Shown here piece by piece: positions 1 through 6,967 of a stretch of DNA of 7,886 nt. Both the position numbers and the translations under genes were made by a program. The stretch is from Chloroflexota bacterium (GTDB lineage: Bacteria > Chloroflexota > Anaerolineae > Aggregatilineales > Phototrophicaceae). The stretch spans positions 1 to 7,886 of the forward strand of contig QGUR01000214.1 in assembly GCA_003242205.1 (NCBI GenBank). Reading direction: 5' to 3'. Each line of letters begins with the position of its first letter. Position 1 is the stretch's first letter. The notes below the pieces were generated by a model. It made no database searches and was not told the DNA's origin. It saw nothing but the letters and a program-made list of their open reading frames with translations.

Positions 1-583
1 TGAACACGCGCGCCATCTCCGTCAAATCCGGGTCGAGCGTTTTCATGCCCTGCCAGATGTTATACGTGACCGACGGCGCGACCACTAACCCTGCGCCGAT
101 AACCGCCGCCAGATCATTGAGTCCGAACATCAGATAGGTGATGACCAGATAGAGCAGTGACGGGATCGAAGCGGCGATCACCAGCCAGAGGCTAAAAATG
201 CGTTGGAACAGGCGCACCCTGCCAAGAAGCGAGCCGTAAATGAGGCCGATGCTCATGGCAAGCGCAAACGCGCCGAGCGTGCGGTTCAGGGTGATGGCCA
301 TGTCGTTCCAAACGTAGCCATCCTGCAGCGCCCGTATCAACGCTGCCCATGTTTGCCACGGGGTCGGCAGCACATCCTCGGTCACGATGCGCGACAAGAT
401 GAGCCAGCAGCTCAGCAGGAGCATGAGGGACACCAGTTGCAGGCCAATGCTGCCCGCAAGCTGCTTCCAGCGTTGGCCGATGCGGCCACGCGTGAGGCCC
501 AGATTACTGTTGGTCATAACGTGCGTGATTTCGCTCATTGCCTGCTCGTTTCGCTGAGAGCTAACTGGACGGATGGCTTGCAT
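1..583 (-). CDS. ABC transporter permease, SsuC/TauC type (C-terminus beyond the window)
   Basis: Inner-membrane permease of a nitrate/sulfonate/taurine-type ABC importer (binding-protein-dependent transport family). About 194 codons are visible and the reading frame is open at the left edge. The N-terminal half shows one hydrophobic helix (about residues 45-64), then the motif LPTPWQTW that typically follows it in SsuC/TauC proteins. More hydrophobic segments follow (from NRTLGAFALAMSIGLIYG through the stretch containing SIPSLLYLV). The sequence LDPDLTEMARVF at the edge is the start of the EAA loop that contacts the ATPase. The longest start, ATG at 583, directly follows the flavoprotein stop (584-586). 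An ATG at 538 preceded by AGCAGG is a good alternative and would remove 15 residues. It is the last gene seen in the operon. Its partner binding protein is at the operon's other end, and the ATPase gene is presumably just outside. Family is confident; substrate is not known. Confidence 0.9.
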   Translation of the reverse strand, partial: MQAIRPVSSQRNEQAMSEITHVMTNSNLGLTRGRIGQRWKQLAGSIGLQLVSLMLLLSCWLILSRIVTEDVLPTPWQTWAALIRALQDGYVWNDMAITLNRTLGAFALAMSIGLIYGSLLGRVRLFQRIFSLWLVIAASIPSLLYLVITYLMFGLNDLAAVIGAGLVVAPSVTYNIWQGMKTLDPDLTEMARVF

Positions 584-2110
584 TCAATGCCGGTTCAGCA
601 CAATACCGGCGCGTTCGGCTGCGCGCCGGGCCGCGTGTTGCCCGGCAATGCGCCCGCCAATCAGGCATTCCGCCAGATTGCCACCTAACAGATAAATGTG
701 ACCGAATACCGATCCCAACTCACCGGCGGCGTACAGGCCGGGAATAGGCGTGCCGAGCGCGCTGACGACGCGCTGGTGCTCGTCGTGCGCCGGGCCTCCC
801 TGCGTGTTCGTCACCACCGGCCACGCCTGAATGGCGTAGAACGGCGGTTGGGAAACCTGAACCATCGTGCCCGCCGGGCGCTCGAAGTCAGCGTCGATGC
901 CGCTATCGACGGCTTCCTGCCAGCGGGCCAGCGTCCTCCGCAGGTTGTCCAGCGGCAGCCCGGTCTTTTGCGCCAGTTCCTCAATCGAACCGGCCTGCAA
1001 AATCCAACCGCGCCGGATTTCCTCGCTATTGTCGGGAGACCACTCGTAGTAATGTTCTTGTACCGATGCCAGCGGCTTTGCAATCGGGCCGAGCTTTCTG
1101 GCTGCTTCGTCGAAGAGCAACCATGCGGGAATGCGGTCAAACGTGCCGCGTTCGCTGTCCAGATGGGCAAATGGGCGCGCGCCGGTGTCTTGAGGCGCAA
1201 CCGGAACCTCGTTCATAAAACGCCGCCCGTGCTGGTCGACCAGTATCCACGCGACCTTACGCTGATTGCGCCGGACGCCTCCCAGATGGTTGCGAAAGGC
1301 GACCGGGAAATCGGGCACTTTAAAGCCGTAAGAGCCATGAATGTGCCATGGATGCCACAGCAAAGCGCCTGCCTGACAGGCCATGCGGATGCCGTCGCCC
1401 GTGTTGCCCGGTGAGCCAATCGGGTAGACGGCGGGCATTTCCATGAAACTGCGCCGCAGTTGTTCGTCAAACTCGAAACCGCCGCAGGTCAGAATCACGC
1501 CGCCGGTCGCATGGACATCGACCTGCTCGTGGTCTCGCTGTAACGACACCCCGGCAACCGCGCCATCCTCGATAATGAGCCGCGTTGCCTTTGTATTGAA
1601 CCAGCACTCGATGCCTAGCCGGTCCACATGCGCCTGGAGCACGCGCATCAGGTGCTGGCCGAACTTGCCAAAATGCACCCAGTCGTAGCCCGTGAAGCCC
1701 GGAATGGATTCAATACCGGCCCAACCAAACGTTTCGCGCCCCGGCCACGCATACAGATCGGCGGTGTTATCTGCGCCCTGATCCGGGCCGGTGTTTTGAA
1801 AAACTCTGGCATTGAGCGGGCGGGCCAGCTCTTCGAGATAGGGGATAAGCTCGGTCATGCCGCGAGCGATCGCGTCGACCACCGGGCGGGGCACATGCGC
1901 GCCGCAGGCAATCGACAGATAAGCGGCAGCGTCCTGAGCGTTTTCGGCAACTCGCATGTAGCCGGCCGAAAGAATCGAATTGCCGCCCAGATGGGCCAGC
2001 TTTTCGACCAGCAGAACCCTCGCGCCCGCGCGGGCCGCTTCGATCGCGGCGACCGCTCCGGCGCTGCCGTAGCCAACCACGACAACATCACGCTGTAATT
2101 TCTCGGTCAT
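584..2110 (-). CDS. FAD-dependent oxidoreductase, fumarate reductase/KstD-like (FAD_binding_2)
   Basis: A 508-residue flavoprotein of the fumarate reductase/3-ketosteroid dehydrogenase superfamily, which adds or removes a C=C double bond. A Rossmann dinucleotide motif GYGSAG (residues 13-18) is followed by the ribose-binding acid E36 in LLVEK and by LGGNS (41-45). The C-terminal FAD signature runs from about 458 to 490 (GLYAAGELGS, then LLGGNLAECL, then GRIAG). Soluble fumarate reductases carry a catalytic-site His just before TMGG and an Arg in NRLGGN. Here the aligned positions read NTQGG (435-439) and LLGGN, so both are absent and a fumarate reductase role is unlikely. The frame is open 49 codons further upstream, but ATG at 2110 is chosen because it precedes the FAD motif at the usual distance and forms an ATGA overlap with the monooxygenase stop. 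There is no signal peptide, so it is cytoplasmic. The substrate is unknown; a dehydrogenase for an intermediate of the operon's pathway is inferred. Confidence 0.9.
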   Translation of the reverse strand: MTEKLQRDVVVVGYGSAGAVAAIEAARAGARVLLVEKLAHLGGNSILSAGYMRVAENAQDAAAYLSIACGAHVPRPVVDAIARGMTELIPYLEELARPLNARVFQNTGPDQGADNTADLYAWPGRETFGWAGIESIPGFTGYDWVHFGKFGQHLMRVLQAHVDRLGIECWFNTKATRLIIEDGAVAGVSLQRDHEQVDVHATGGVILTCGGFEFDEQLRRSFMEMPAVYPIGSPGNTGDGIRMACQAGALLWHPWHIHGSYGFKVPDFPVAFRNHLGGVRRNQRKVAWILVDQHGRRFMNEVPVAPQDTGARPFAHLDSERGTFDRIPAWLLFDEAARKLGPIAKPLASVQEHYYEWSPDNSEEIRRGWILQAGSIEELAQKTGLPLDNLRRTLARWQEAVDSGIDADFERPAGTMVQVSQPPFYAIQAWPVVTNTQGGPAHDEHQRVVSALGTPIPGLYAAGELGSVFGHIYLLGGNLAECLIGGRIAGQHAARRAAERAGIVLNRH

Positions 2111-3153
2111 GATGCCTCTGACACACGTGTGTTTTGCAGCAGCGGCATGACGCGCTCGGCGATCCGTTCGATTTGAGCAAGCGGATCGCGCGATGCCGGG
2201 ACAAGTTGGAACGACTGCACACCAACTTCGGCAAAGCGTTGAATGCGTTCGGCGCATTCTTCCGGAGAGCCATAGATCAGCCAGCGCCGGACTGTTTCGT
2301 CGTCGAACGGGCGGCGGTGGTACTGCTCCAGAAATGCGATGCCTTCCCGGCGGGCGGTTTTCGCGTCGTCGGCGACATGGATGAAACAGTTCAGGATCGT
2401 GCGGAAAGAGGCATCCAGCGTGCGCTGGTAGCGCTCAGCCGCAATCGTGCGGATAAGTGCGAGCGTGGTGCGGTACTCGTCCGGCGTGATGATGCCGGTG
2501 ATCCAGCCGTCGCCAAGCCGCGCAACGCGGTCAAACGGGCCGTGGAACGTGCCGGCCCGTGCCTCGCTGAAAAAGTCGTTAGGGCCGGTTCCGGCCTGCC
2601 GCGGTATATAGCCTCCGCAGGCGATGATGACCGGCGGGTGTGGTTGCTGCGCGGTCGTGTAGCCGAGCGTAACGTTTTCAAAGCGGAAGATGGATCCCGC
2701 ATAGGAGACGGTGTTCTCGGTCCACAGCCGCTTGATGATTTCAATCGACTCTTCGAAAGCCACACCGCGACGCTTCTTGGGAATGCCGATGACCTGGTAT
2801 TCGTGGGCTACCAGCTCTGGCGGGCCGGTGCCGAGGCCGACAGTGAACCATGTTCGCCCGCCCGAAAGCTCATCGAGCGTTGCCCAGTCCTGCGCCAGCA
2901 TGACAGGGTGGCGCATATGCGGCTGAAGAATGCCGGTCGACAGGCGGATCCTGCTGGTCTGCGCGGCGATCGCGGCCAGCACCGGGATCGGCGTATAGCG
3001 CGGTTTTGCCAGCGGGCTATCGCCGACCGAAACGAATTCAAATCCAAGCTGCTCGGCGAGCCGGGCGGCTTCGAGGAGCTTGGCGAGCGAGTACGTTTCG
3101 CGCATAAAGACCGCTGCGCGATTGTTGACGTAAATTCCAAGACCGGGGATCAC
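2107..3153 (-). CDS. luciferase-like (LLM class) flavin- or F420-dependent oxidoreductase
   Basis: A 348-residue protein of the bacterial luciferase-like monooxygenase superfamily (TIM barrel, Bac_luciferase). Family hallmarks seen are LAKLLEAARLAEQLGFEFVS near the N-terminus, VGDSPLAKPR (43-52), TSRIRLSTGILQPHMRHPV (66-84), ATLDELSGGR (91-100) and the glycine-rich VGLGTG (105-110). Members use reduced FMN with O2 (as in SsuD, which releases sulfite from alkanesulfonates) or coenzyme F420. The VGDSPLAKPR/RHPV variant looks closer to members often annotated as F420-dependent, so the cofactor is undecided. The start is GTG at 3153, which overlaps the upstream stop as GTGA; the gene's own TGA overlaps the next ATG. 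Context with an SsuA/SsuC-type transporter and a cysteine-coding leader suggests C-S bond cleavage, but that is inference. No SsuD-type flavin reductase gene is visible. Confidence 0.9.
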   Translation of the reverse strand: MIPGLGIYVNNRAAVFMRETYSLAKLLEAARLAEQLGFEFVSVGDSPLAKPRYTPIPVLAAIAAQTSRIRLSTGILQPHMRHPVMLAQDWATLDELSGGRTWFTVGLGTGPPELVAHEYQVIGIPKKRRGVAFEESIEIIKRLWTENTVSYAGSIFRFENVTLGYTTAQQPHPPVIIACGGYIPRQAGTGPNDFFSEARAGTFHGPFDRVARLGDGWITGIITPDEYRTTLALIRTIAAERYQRTLDASFRTILNCFIHVADDAKTARREGIAFLEQYHRRPFDDETVRRWLIYGSPEECAERIQRFAEVGVQSFQLVPASRDPLAQIERIAERVMPLLQNTRVSEAS

Positions 3154-3548
3154 GTTTCGCTGTCCTGAATGTCTGGGCTATCGGGCGCGTAGGCGATGAT
3201 CTGGATGTTGAGACCGGTGCTGTCTTCGAGCAGGGCGGTGCGCGCTTTGGCCGCCGGAAGGTCGTGCGGCGGGCGTTTGGAGACAAGCCCCTTTTCCAGC
3301 AGCGCGGAATACGTCGCATCGACGTCCTCGACGCGCAGGGCGAGGTGTTTGAAGCCTTCCTCTTCGCGAGAAGTGACTTCAATCAGCTCGATTTTGAAGT
3401 TTTTGCCGGCATCAGCCAGCATGGCGATCTTTGTGCCGGTGCTGTGGCGCTCGCCGGTACGGATCAGTTGGAGGCCAAGCACGTCGGTGAAGAAGGCGCT
3501 GCGCTCCGCAAAGTCTTTGACGCCATAAGCGAAATGATCGATTTTCAC
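3150..3548 (-). CDS. VOC family protein (glyoxalase/dioxygenase fold)
   Basis: A 132-residue single-module vicinal oxygen chelate protein. It has the beta-alpha-beta-beta-beta pattern twice: KIDHFAYGVKDFAERSAFF and then LGLQLI in the first half, and FKHLALRVEDVDATYSALLEKG followed by EDSTGLNIQII in the second. Putative metal ligands at the usual strand positions are H5, E54, H68 and Q116. That is H-E-H-Q, whereas methylmalonyl-CoA epimerase uses H-Q-H-E. Members include glyoxalase I, epimerases, extradiol dioxygenases and resistance proteins, so the reaction cannot be assigned. It is a normal length for a one-module member, which would work as a dimer. The start is GTG at 3548, overlapping the upstream stop as GTGA. 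It sits between two flavin enzymes, so isomerising or cleaving a pathway intermediate is plausible. Confidence 0.88.
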   Translation of the reverse strand: MKIDHFAYGVKDFAERSAFFTDVLGLQLIRTGERHSTGTKIAMLADAGKNFKIELIEVTSREEEGFKHLALRVEDVDATYSALLEKGLVSKRPPHDLPAAKARTALLEDSTGLNIQIIAYAPDSPDIQDSET

Positions 3549-4933
3549 GCCCGTACTCCCTGTCCAATCTTGCCCGGATTGAGGAGGTTTTTAGGGTCTA
3601 CGCGTCGCTTGAAGGACAGGATCGGCGCGAAGTCCGGGAAAAGGCCGCTTTCTTCGAGCAGGAAGGTGTGCGGGTTCTGGTAGGACACGCCGATCTGTTT
3701 GCAGAAGTCCATCAGCGCATGGAGCGTGTCGCCGTCACCCGGAACGAGGGTCAGCACAGCCGCCGGCAGGTTGCCATCGCCTTGCAGGCCGCGCAGAGCG
3801 CGCAGCCAGCGCGATCGGATGTACTTGAATTCGAGCCAGAGGCCGCTGCCGAATGCGTTTGCCAGCGCCTGAAGCTGCTCAGCGTAGCGATCGGGCGAGA
3901 AGTAGACGTGCAAAAAGGCGGATTGCGGCGTCAGCTTCTTGATCCACAACATCCGGTGTCCATAGACCATCAGCCCGATGGAAATGCGGTCTGCATCTTC
4001 CGGCGTTTTCCACGGCACAAACCGGCCGCCATGCTGTACCGTCAACTCGCGGCAGCGGCCAACACGCTCGGCATCGACGATCATCAGGACGAGCGACTGG
4101 CCCTCGGCGAACAGGTCACGAAGCGGCGTGAAGCCGCGCGAGATCGCTGCGTCCTGAGCCGCGACAACGCGCTGGTGGATGTCGTCCTGATCCGCCAGCG
4201 CGGCGGTAAAGCGCACCGCGCTCGAAAAGTCGTCAAAAACGCCGACGGCCTCGACCCAGCGGTGGGCCGGGACGAGCCGGAAGGTCACCTCGATAATGAC
4301 GCCGGTCGTGCCGTAAGTGTGCAGGACGGGCAGAACATCGTCACCTGTAAGGGTTATCTCACGCGGCGGGTCCTCGGCCGTCAGCAGCTTGACGCCGAGG
4401 ATATTGCCGTCCCAGATGGTCCCATAGGTGTTGGCTCCGAGGCCGACATGCCCGCCCGCGACCCATCCCGCCGCCGTCGCGCTGGCGTAGGTGGTCGTCA
4501 GGATCGGCAGCTCCAGCCCGCGCGCGCGGGCCGCCGCGTCGACATCGCCCTGAATGGTCCCTGCGGCAACCGTGATCCGGTCGTTGCCAATGTCGATAAT
4601 CCCGGTCAGACGGCGAATGTCGATGATGATCCCGCCATGCAGCGGTATCGTCTGGCCGAAATTGGACGTGCCGCCGCCGCGAACGAGCATCGGCACGTTG
4701 TGACGCACGGCAAGCGCAATGACGCGCTTCAACTGCTCGATTGAATTGGGAATGACCACGGCATCGACCTGAAGCGTCTTGCCGGTAGTCGTTTTCAATT
4801 CCCTGATATGCTGCGCGAGCAGCGGCGACAGCCACGAGTTGTCGCGCAACGCGCTCTCGATCTCCTTCGGCGCTACGATGATCTGCTCGTCGCCAAGCGC
4901 ACTGGTTAGTGCCTCGATCAGAGGGGATGTCAT
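3545..4933 (-). CDS. FAD-linked oxidase, GlcD/D-lactate dehydrogenase-like
   Basis: A 462-residue member of the VAO/PCMH flavoprotein family (FAD_binding_4), related to the glycolate oxidase subunit GlcD and other 2-hydroxyacid dehydrogenases. The FAD-binding loop PMLVRGGGTSNFGQ (about 81-94) is followed by HGGIIIDIRRL and by ITVAAGTIQGDV. A second FAD-contacting stretch follows at about 148-178 (containing AAGWVAGGHVGLG and NTYGTIWDGN). The protein ends with the family's closing motif DPKNLLNPGKI. No His is seen in the FAD loop, so covalent flavin attachment there is not indicated. A GTG three codons upstream (4942) is also open, but ATG at 4933 makes the same ATGA overlap seen at neighbouring junctions and is preferred. 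Oxidation of a 2-hydroxyacid to a 2-oxoacid would feed the DapA-like lyase encoded just upstream. That link is inferred. Confidence 0.9.
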   Translation of the reverse strand: MTSPLIEALTSALGDEQIIVAPKEIESALRDNSWLSPLLAQHIRELKTTTGKTLQVDAVVIPNSIEQLKRVIALAVRHNVPMLVRGGGTSNFGQTIPLHGGIIIDIRRLTGIIDIGNDRITVAAGTIQGDVDAAARARGLELPILTTTYASATAAGWVAGGHVGLGANTYGTIWDGNILGVKLLTAEDPPREITLTGDDVLPVLHTYGTTGVIIEVTFRLVPAHRWVEAVGVFDDFSSAVRFTAALADQDDIHQRVVAAQDAAISRGFTPLRDLFAEGQSLVLMIVDAERVGRCRELTVQHGGRFVPWKTPEDADRISIGLMVYGHRMLWIKKLTPQSAFLHVYFSPDRYAEQLQALANAFGSGLWLEFKYIRSRWLRALRGLQGDGNLPAAVLTLVPGDGDTLHALMDFCKQIGVSYQNPHTFLLEESGLFPDFAPILSFKRRVDPKNLLNPGKIGQGVRA

Positions 4934-5844
4934 GCTGTCCACGCCTTTCGGCTGCCCTTATGAATGCCGGTGATGTAGTCGATAACATGGCGGATTTCGT
5001 GGATAGCCTGATCGGGCAGCGGTTCCTGCGGAAGCAGCGCCGGCCCCACGTCGTAGCCCTGAAGCTGCAGCCCGGCTTTTATGCAGGCGGCCAGCGAGTA
5101 TTTCTGAAAGACCTCGTTGGCCCGCCACATGCGCCGCTGGACATCCCACGCCGTGTTCCAGTCTCCAGACCGGGCCAGTTCGTACAGGTAAACTGACTCC
5201 TCAGGAAAAATGCAGGCAGGCCCACTCATCCAGCCGACGCCGCCCATCTGCAGGACGACTAGCGGGATATGCGCCGAGGCGCTAAAGACCTTGATGCGCC
5301 CTTCAACCAGATTCATCGTTGTCAGCAGGCGGCCGGTGTTCGGCGAAGCATCTTTCACATACTGGATATTCGGCACTTCGCTCAGCGTGTTGATCATCGC
5401 CGGGGTAATGTCGACGCCGAGCAGGCCGGGGTTGGTGTAGATGACAATGGGGCGGTGAAAGGCTGACGCCACCATGCGAAAGTAGCGAACGATGGCTGTG
5501 GGCGGCAGTGCAAAATAGGCCTGCAGCATCAGGACAATGCCGTCGACGCCAAGCACTTCGTACCTTTGCGCCTGCTCGATCGCCTCCTCGGTGGAAAAGG
5601 CGGACACGCCCGGCACAACCGGCACGCGCCCCGCCGTTTCGTCGACGACGATGCGGACGATTTCCTCGCGCTGCGCTTGCGTGAGGTAGGCGAATTCCCC
5701 GGTGCTGCCCAGCGGGCTTAGGCCGTGTACGCCTTTTGCGATCAGGTCGGACACGAGCTGGCGCAGAACGTCCTCTTTGATTTTTCCGGTCAGCGGTTCG
5801 ACCGGCGAAACGAGATAAGGGAAAATTCCGTGAAAGTCTGTCAT
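4930..5844 (-). CDS. DapA/N-acetylneuraminate lyase family protein (Schiff-base aldolase or lyase)
   Basis: A 304-residue class I aldolase-fold protein of the dihydrodipicolinate synthase/N-acetylneuraminate lyase family. The N-terminal GIFPYLVSPV strand is followed by the 2-oxoacid carboxylate loop PLGSTGE (44-50). The catalytic tyrosine Y136 lies in YTNP and the Schiff-base lysine K164 in YVKDAS. Length and residue spacing are normal and all catalytic residues are kept. The family forms an imine with pyruvate or another 2-oxoacid and makes or breaks a C-C bond. Being in a catabolic-looking operon, and having YTNPGLLG rather than the usual DapA motif, it is more likely a catabolic lyase than lysine-biosynthetic DapA. 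ATG at 5844 fits the family N-terminus, although no good Shine-Dalgarno lies upstream. Its TGA overlaps the next ATG. A 34-nt hairpin separates it from the binding-protein gene. Substrate unknown. Confidence 0.92.
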   Translation of the reverse strand: MTDFHGIFPYLVSPVEPLTGKIKEDVLRQLVSDLIAKGVHGLSPLGSTGEFAYLTQAQREEIVRIVVDETAGRVPVVPGVSAFSTEEAIEQAQRYEVLGVDGIVLMLQAYFALPPTAIVRYFRMVASAFHRPIVIYTNPGLLGVDITPAMINTLSEVPNIQYVKDASPNTGRLLTTMNLVEGRIKVFSASAHIPLVVLQMGGVGWMSGPACIFPEESVYLYELARSGDWNTAWDVQRRMWRANEVFQKYSLAACIKAGLQLQGYDVGPALLPQEPLPDQAIHEIRHVIDYITGIHKGSRKAWTA

Positions 5845-5866
5845 CCGGTTTTCGATCGTTGGTAAG

Positions 5867-5900
5867 GCTCCTGCATCCCGCGCAGGCGGGATACAGGAGC
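5867..5900 (-). repeat. intercistronic hairpin between binding-protein and aldolase genes
   Basis: Arms GCTCCTGCATCCCGC (5867-5881) and GCGGGATACAGGAGC (5886-5900) are inverted copies with one mismatch, around a GCAG loop. Read on the minus strand, the hairpin follows the binding-protein stop by 16 nt and is not followed by a T tract, so it is not a standard intrinsic terminator. Such stem-loops after binding-protein genes often protect the upstream mRNA and reduce downstream expression, as REP elements do after malE. That role is inferred. It could also be one copy of a dispersed palindromic repeat. Confidence 0.75.
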
Positions 5901-5916
5901 GCGAGTGCAGGCGCAG

Positions 5917-6954
5917 CTATTCCGCAGCCAGTTCCAGCGCCGCCTCGTAGGACGCAAAGTCGAACGCTTCGGGGTCAACGACCGTCACGCCAACCACTTC
6001 CTCGCCCACCAGCGCGACCAGACTGTCGATCAACGCTTGCGTGGACTCGAGTTTCTCTTCGCTAAAGACGGTGTTGAACGCCTGACGTTCGCTGACGATA
6101 TAGCTGGCGAGGAGTTCTTCATCCTCGATACCCGACAGGGCGGCCAGTTCTGGCCAGATGGAGTCATCCGTTTGCAGCACTTCCACCGCCTCGTTGATGG
6201 CGGCGATGACCGCCGGGACGGCTTCAGGATGCGCTTCGGCAAAACGTTCGGAGAGGTTGTAGGTCAGGTAGAAGGCGTCGGGGTCGAAACCGGCTTCTTC
6301 GAGCAGATCCGGCACTGTTGTGATCACTCGCTGCTCGCCCGACGCGATTGGGCCATAGGTGTTCGAGATAAACTGTAAAGCCGCGTCGAGTTCGCCGTTG
6401 CTCAGCAACGTGGAGATCAGCGGGGGGGATGTATTCACGACTTCGGCTTCCAATTCCAGATCGAAATTGGAAATTTCGACGCCGGCGGCGCGAACGATGA
6501 GCCAGTCGAGTAAGGTCGTGCTCGGCGTTCCAACGACAGCGCCTCTCAGGCTTTCGAGCGTGTCATAGGGCGAGTCTGCCAGCGTCACAATCGGATTGCT
6601 GAAGCGCAGGAAACCGCGTACGGCCCGCACTTCCAGCCCTGCTTCGCGCTGGCGCAGTAAATCGAGGAAACTGCCTGTCGTGATGTCGAAGTCGCCGGAA
6701 CGCAGCCCCGTCCATTGCTGGCCGGTGGCCGTGAGAGGGATGAGGATGAAGTCGAGGCCGTATTTGGTGTCGATGCCGAGATTGTCGATGAGCCACGGGA
6801 TATAGGTCTGGCTCGCGCCCTCGATCGCGCCGATCCGGACGGGGATCAGTTCGGCCTTTTCGGCGGCGTCCTGAGACAGGACGCTGGTTGGCAGAGCAAT
6901 GACGGCAAGCAGGAGAACGAGCAAAACGCGCCAGTTACGCGGGTTCGAAAGCAT
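5917..6954 (-). CDS. ABC transporter substrate-binding protein, SsuA/TauA/NMT1-like, free of Cys and internal Met
   Basis: A 345-residue exported binding protein of the nitrate/sulfonate/taurine transporter family. A signal peptide is clear: a basic start (NPRNWR), a hydrophobic core (VLLVLLLAVIALP) and a probable signal peptidase I site after VLS at residue 27. There is no lipobox cysteine. The mature protein begins with VRIGAIEGASQTYIPWLIDNLGI, then LRSGDFDITTGSFLDLLRQ and ESLRGAVVGTPSTTLLDWL, the typical SsuA-like order (ligand-facing loop, 'D' strand, hinge region). The translation contains no cysteine and no methionine apart from the initiator, which fits a protein made in bulk under sulfur shortage. 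The start ATG at 6954 is preceded by AAGGA with 7-nt spacing. It is the first large gene of the operon, 13 nt after a Cys-rich small ORF. Ligand unknown; a sulfonate or related organosulfur compound is inferred. Confidence 0.92.
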   Translation of the reverse strand: MLSNPRNWRVLLVLLLAVIALPTSVLSQDAAEKAELIPVRIGAIEGASQTYIPWLIDNLGIDTKYGLDFILIPLTATGQQWTGLRSGDFDITTGSFLDLLRQREAGLEVRAVRGFLRFSNPIVTLADSPYDTLESLRGAVVGTPSTTLLDWLIVRAAGVEISNFDLELEAEVVNTSPPLISTLLSNGELDAALQFISNTYGPIASGEQRVITTVPDLLEEAGFDPDAFYLTYNLSERFAEAHPEAVPAVIAAINEAVEVLQTDDSIWPELAALSGIEDEELLASYIVSERQAFNTVFSEEKLESTQALIDSLVALVGEEVVGVTVVDPEAFDFASYEAALELAAE

Positions 6955-6961
6955 GGCAGAA

Positions 6962-6966
6962 TCCTT
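6962..6966 (-). promoter_or_regulatory. Shine-Dalgarno of the binding-protein gene
   Basis: AAGGA on the minus strand lies 7 nt before the ATG at 6954 and fixes that start. It begins one base after the TGA (6970-6968) of the upstream Cys-rich small ORF. A ribosome terminating there would cover this site, so the two may be translationally linked. Confidence 0.8.
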
Positions 6967-6967
6967 T

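Noticed and set aside
203..688. Plus-strand ORF of 161 codons at the left end
   Set aside because: The minus strand here encodes an ABC permease with membrane helices and the start of the EAA loop. The plus translation is a mirror shadow.
2111..2257. N-terminal extension of the flavoprotein to the start at 2257
   Set aside because: The extra 49 residues are Arg/Cys-rich and lie inside the monooxygenase gene. ATG at 2110 sits at the right distance before the FAD motif and makes an ATGA overlap.
2134..3168. Plus-strand ORF of 344 codons opposite the LLM oxidoreductase
   Set aside because: The opposite strand encodes a protein with clear luciferase-like motifs. The plus translation resembles no family and has no matching operon context.
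3668..4744. Plus-strand ORF of 358 codons opposite the FAD-linked oxidase
   Set aside because: It is a shadow of a well-supported minus-strand gene in GC-rich DNA. Its translation is low-complexity, Arg/Ala-rich and lacks domain motifs.
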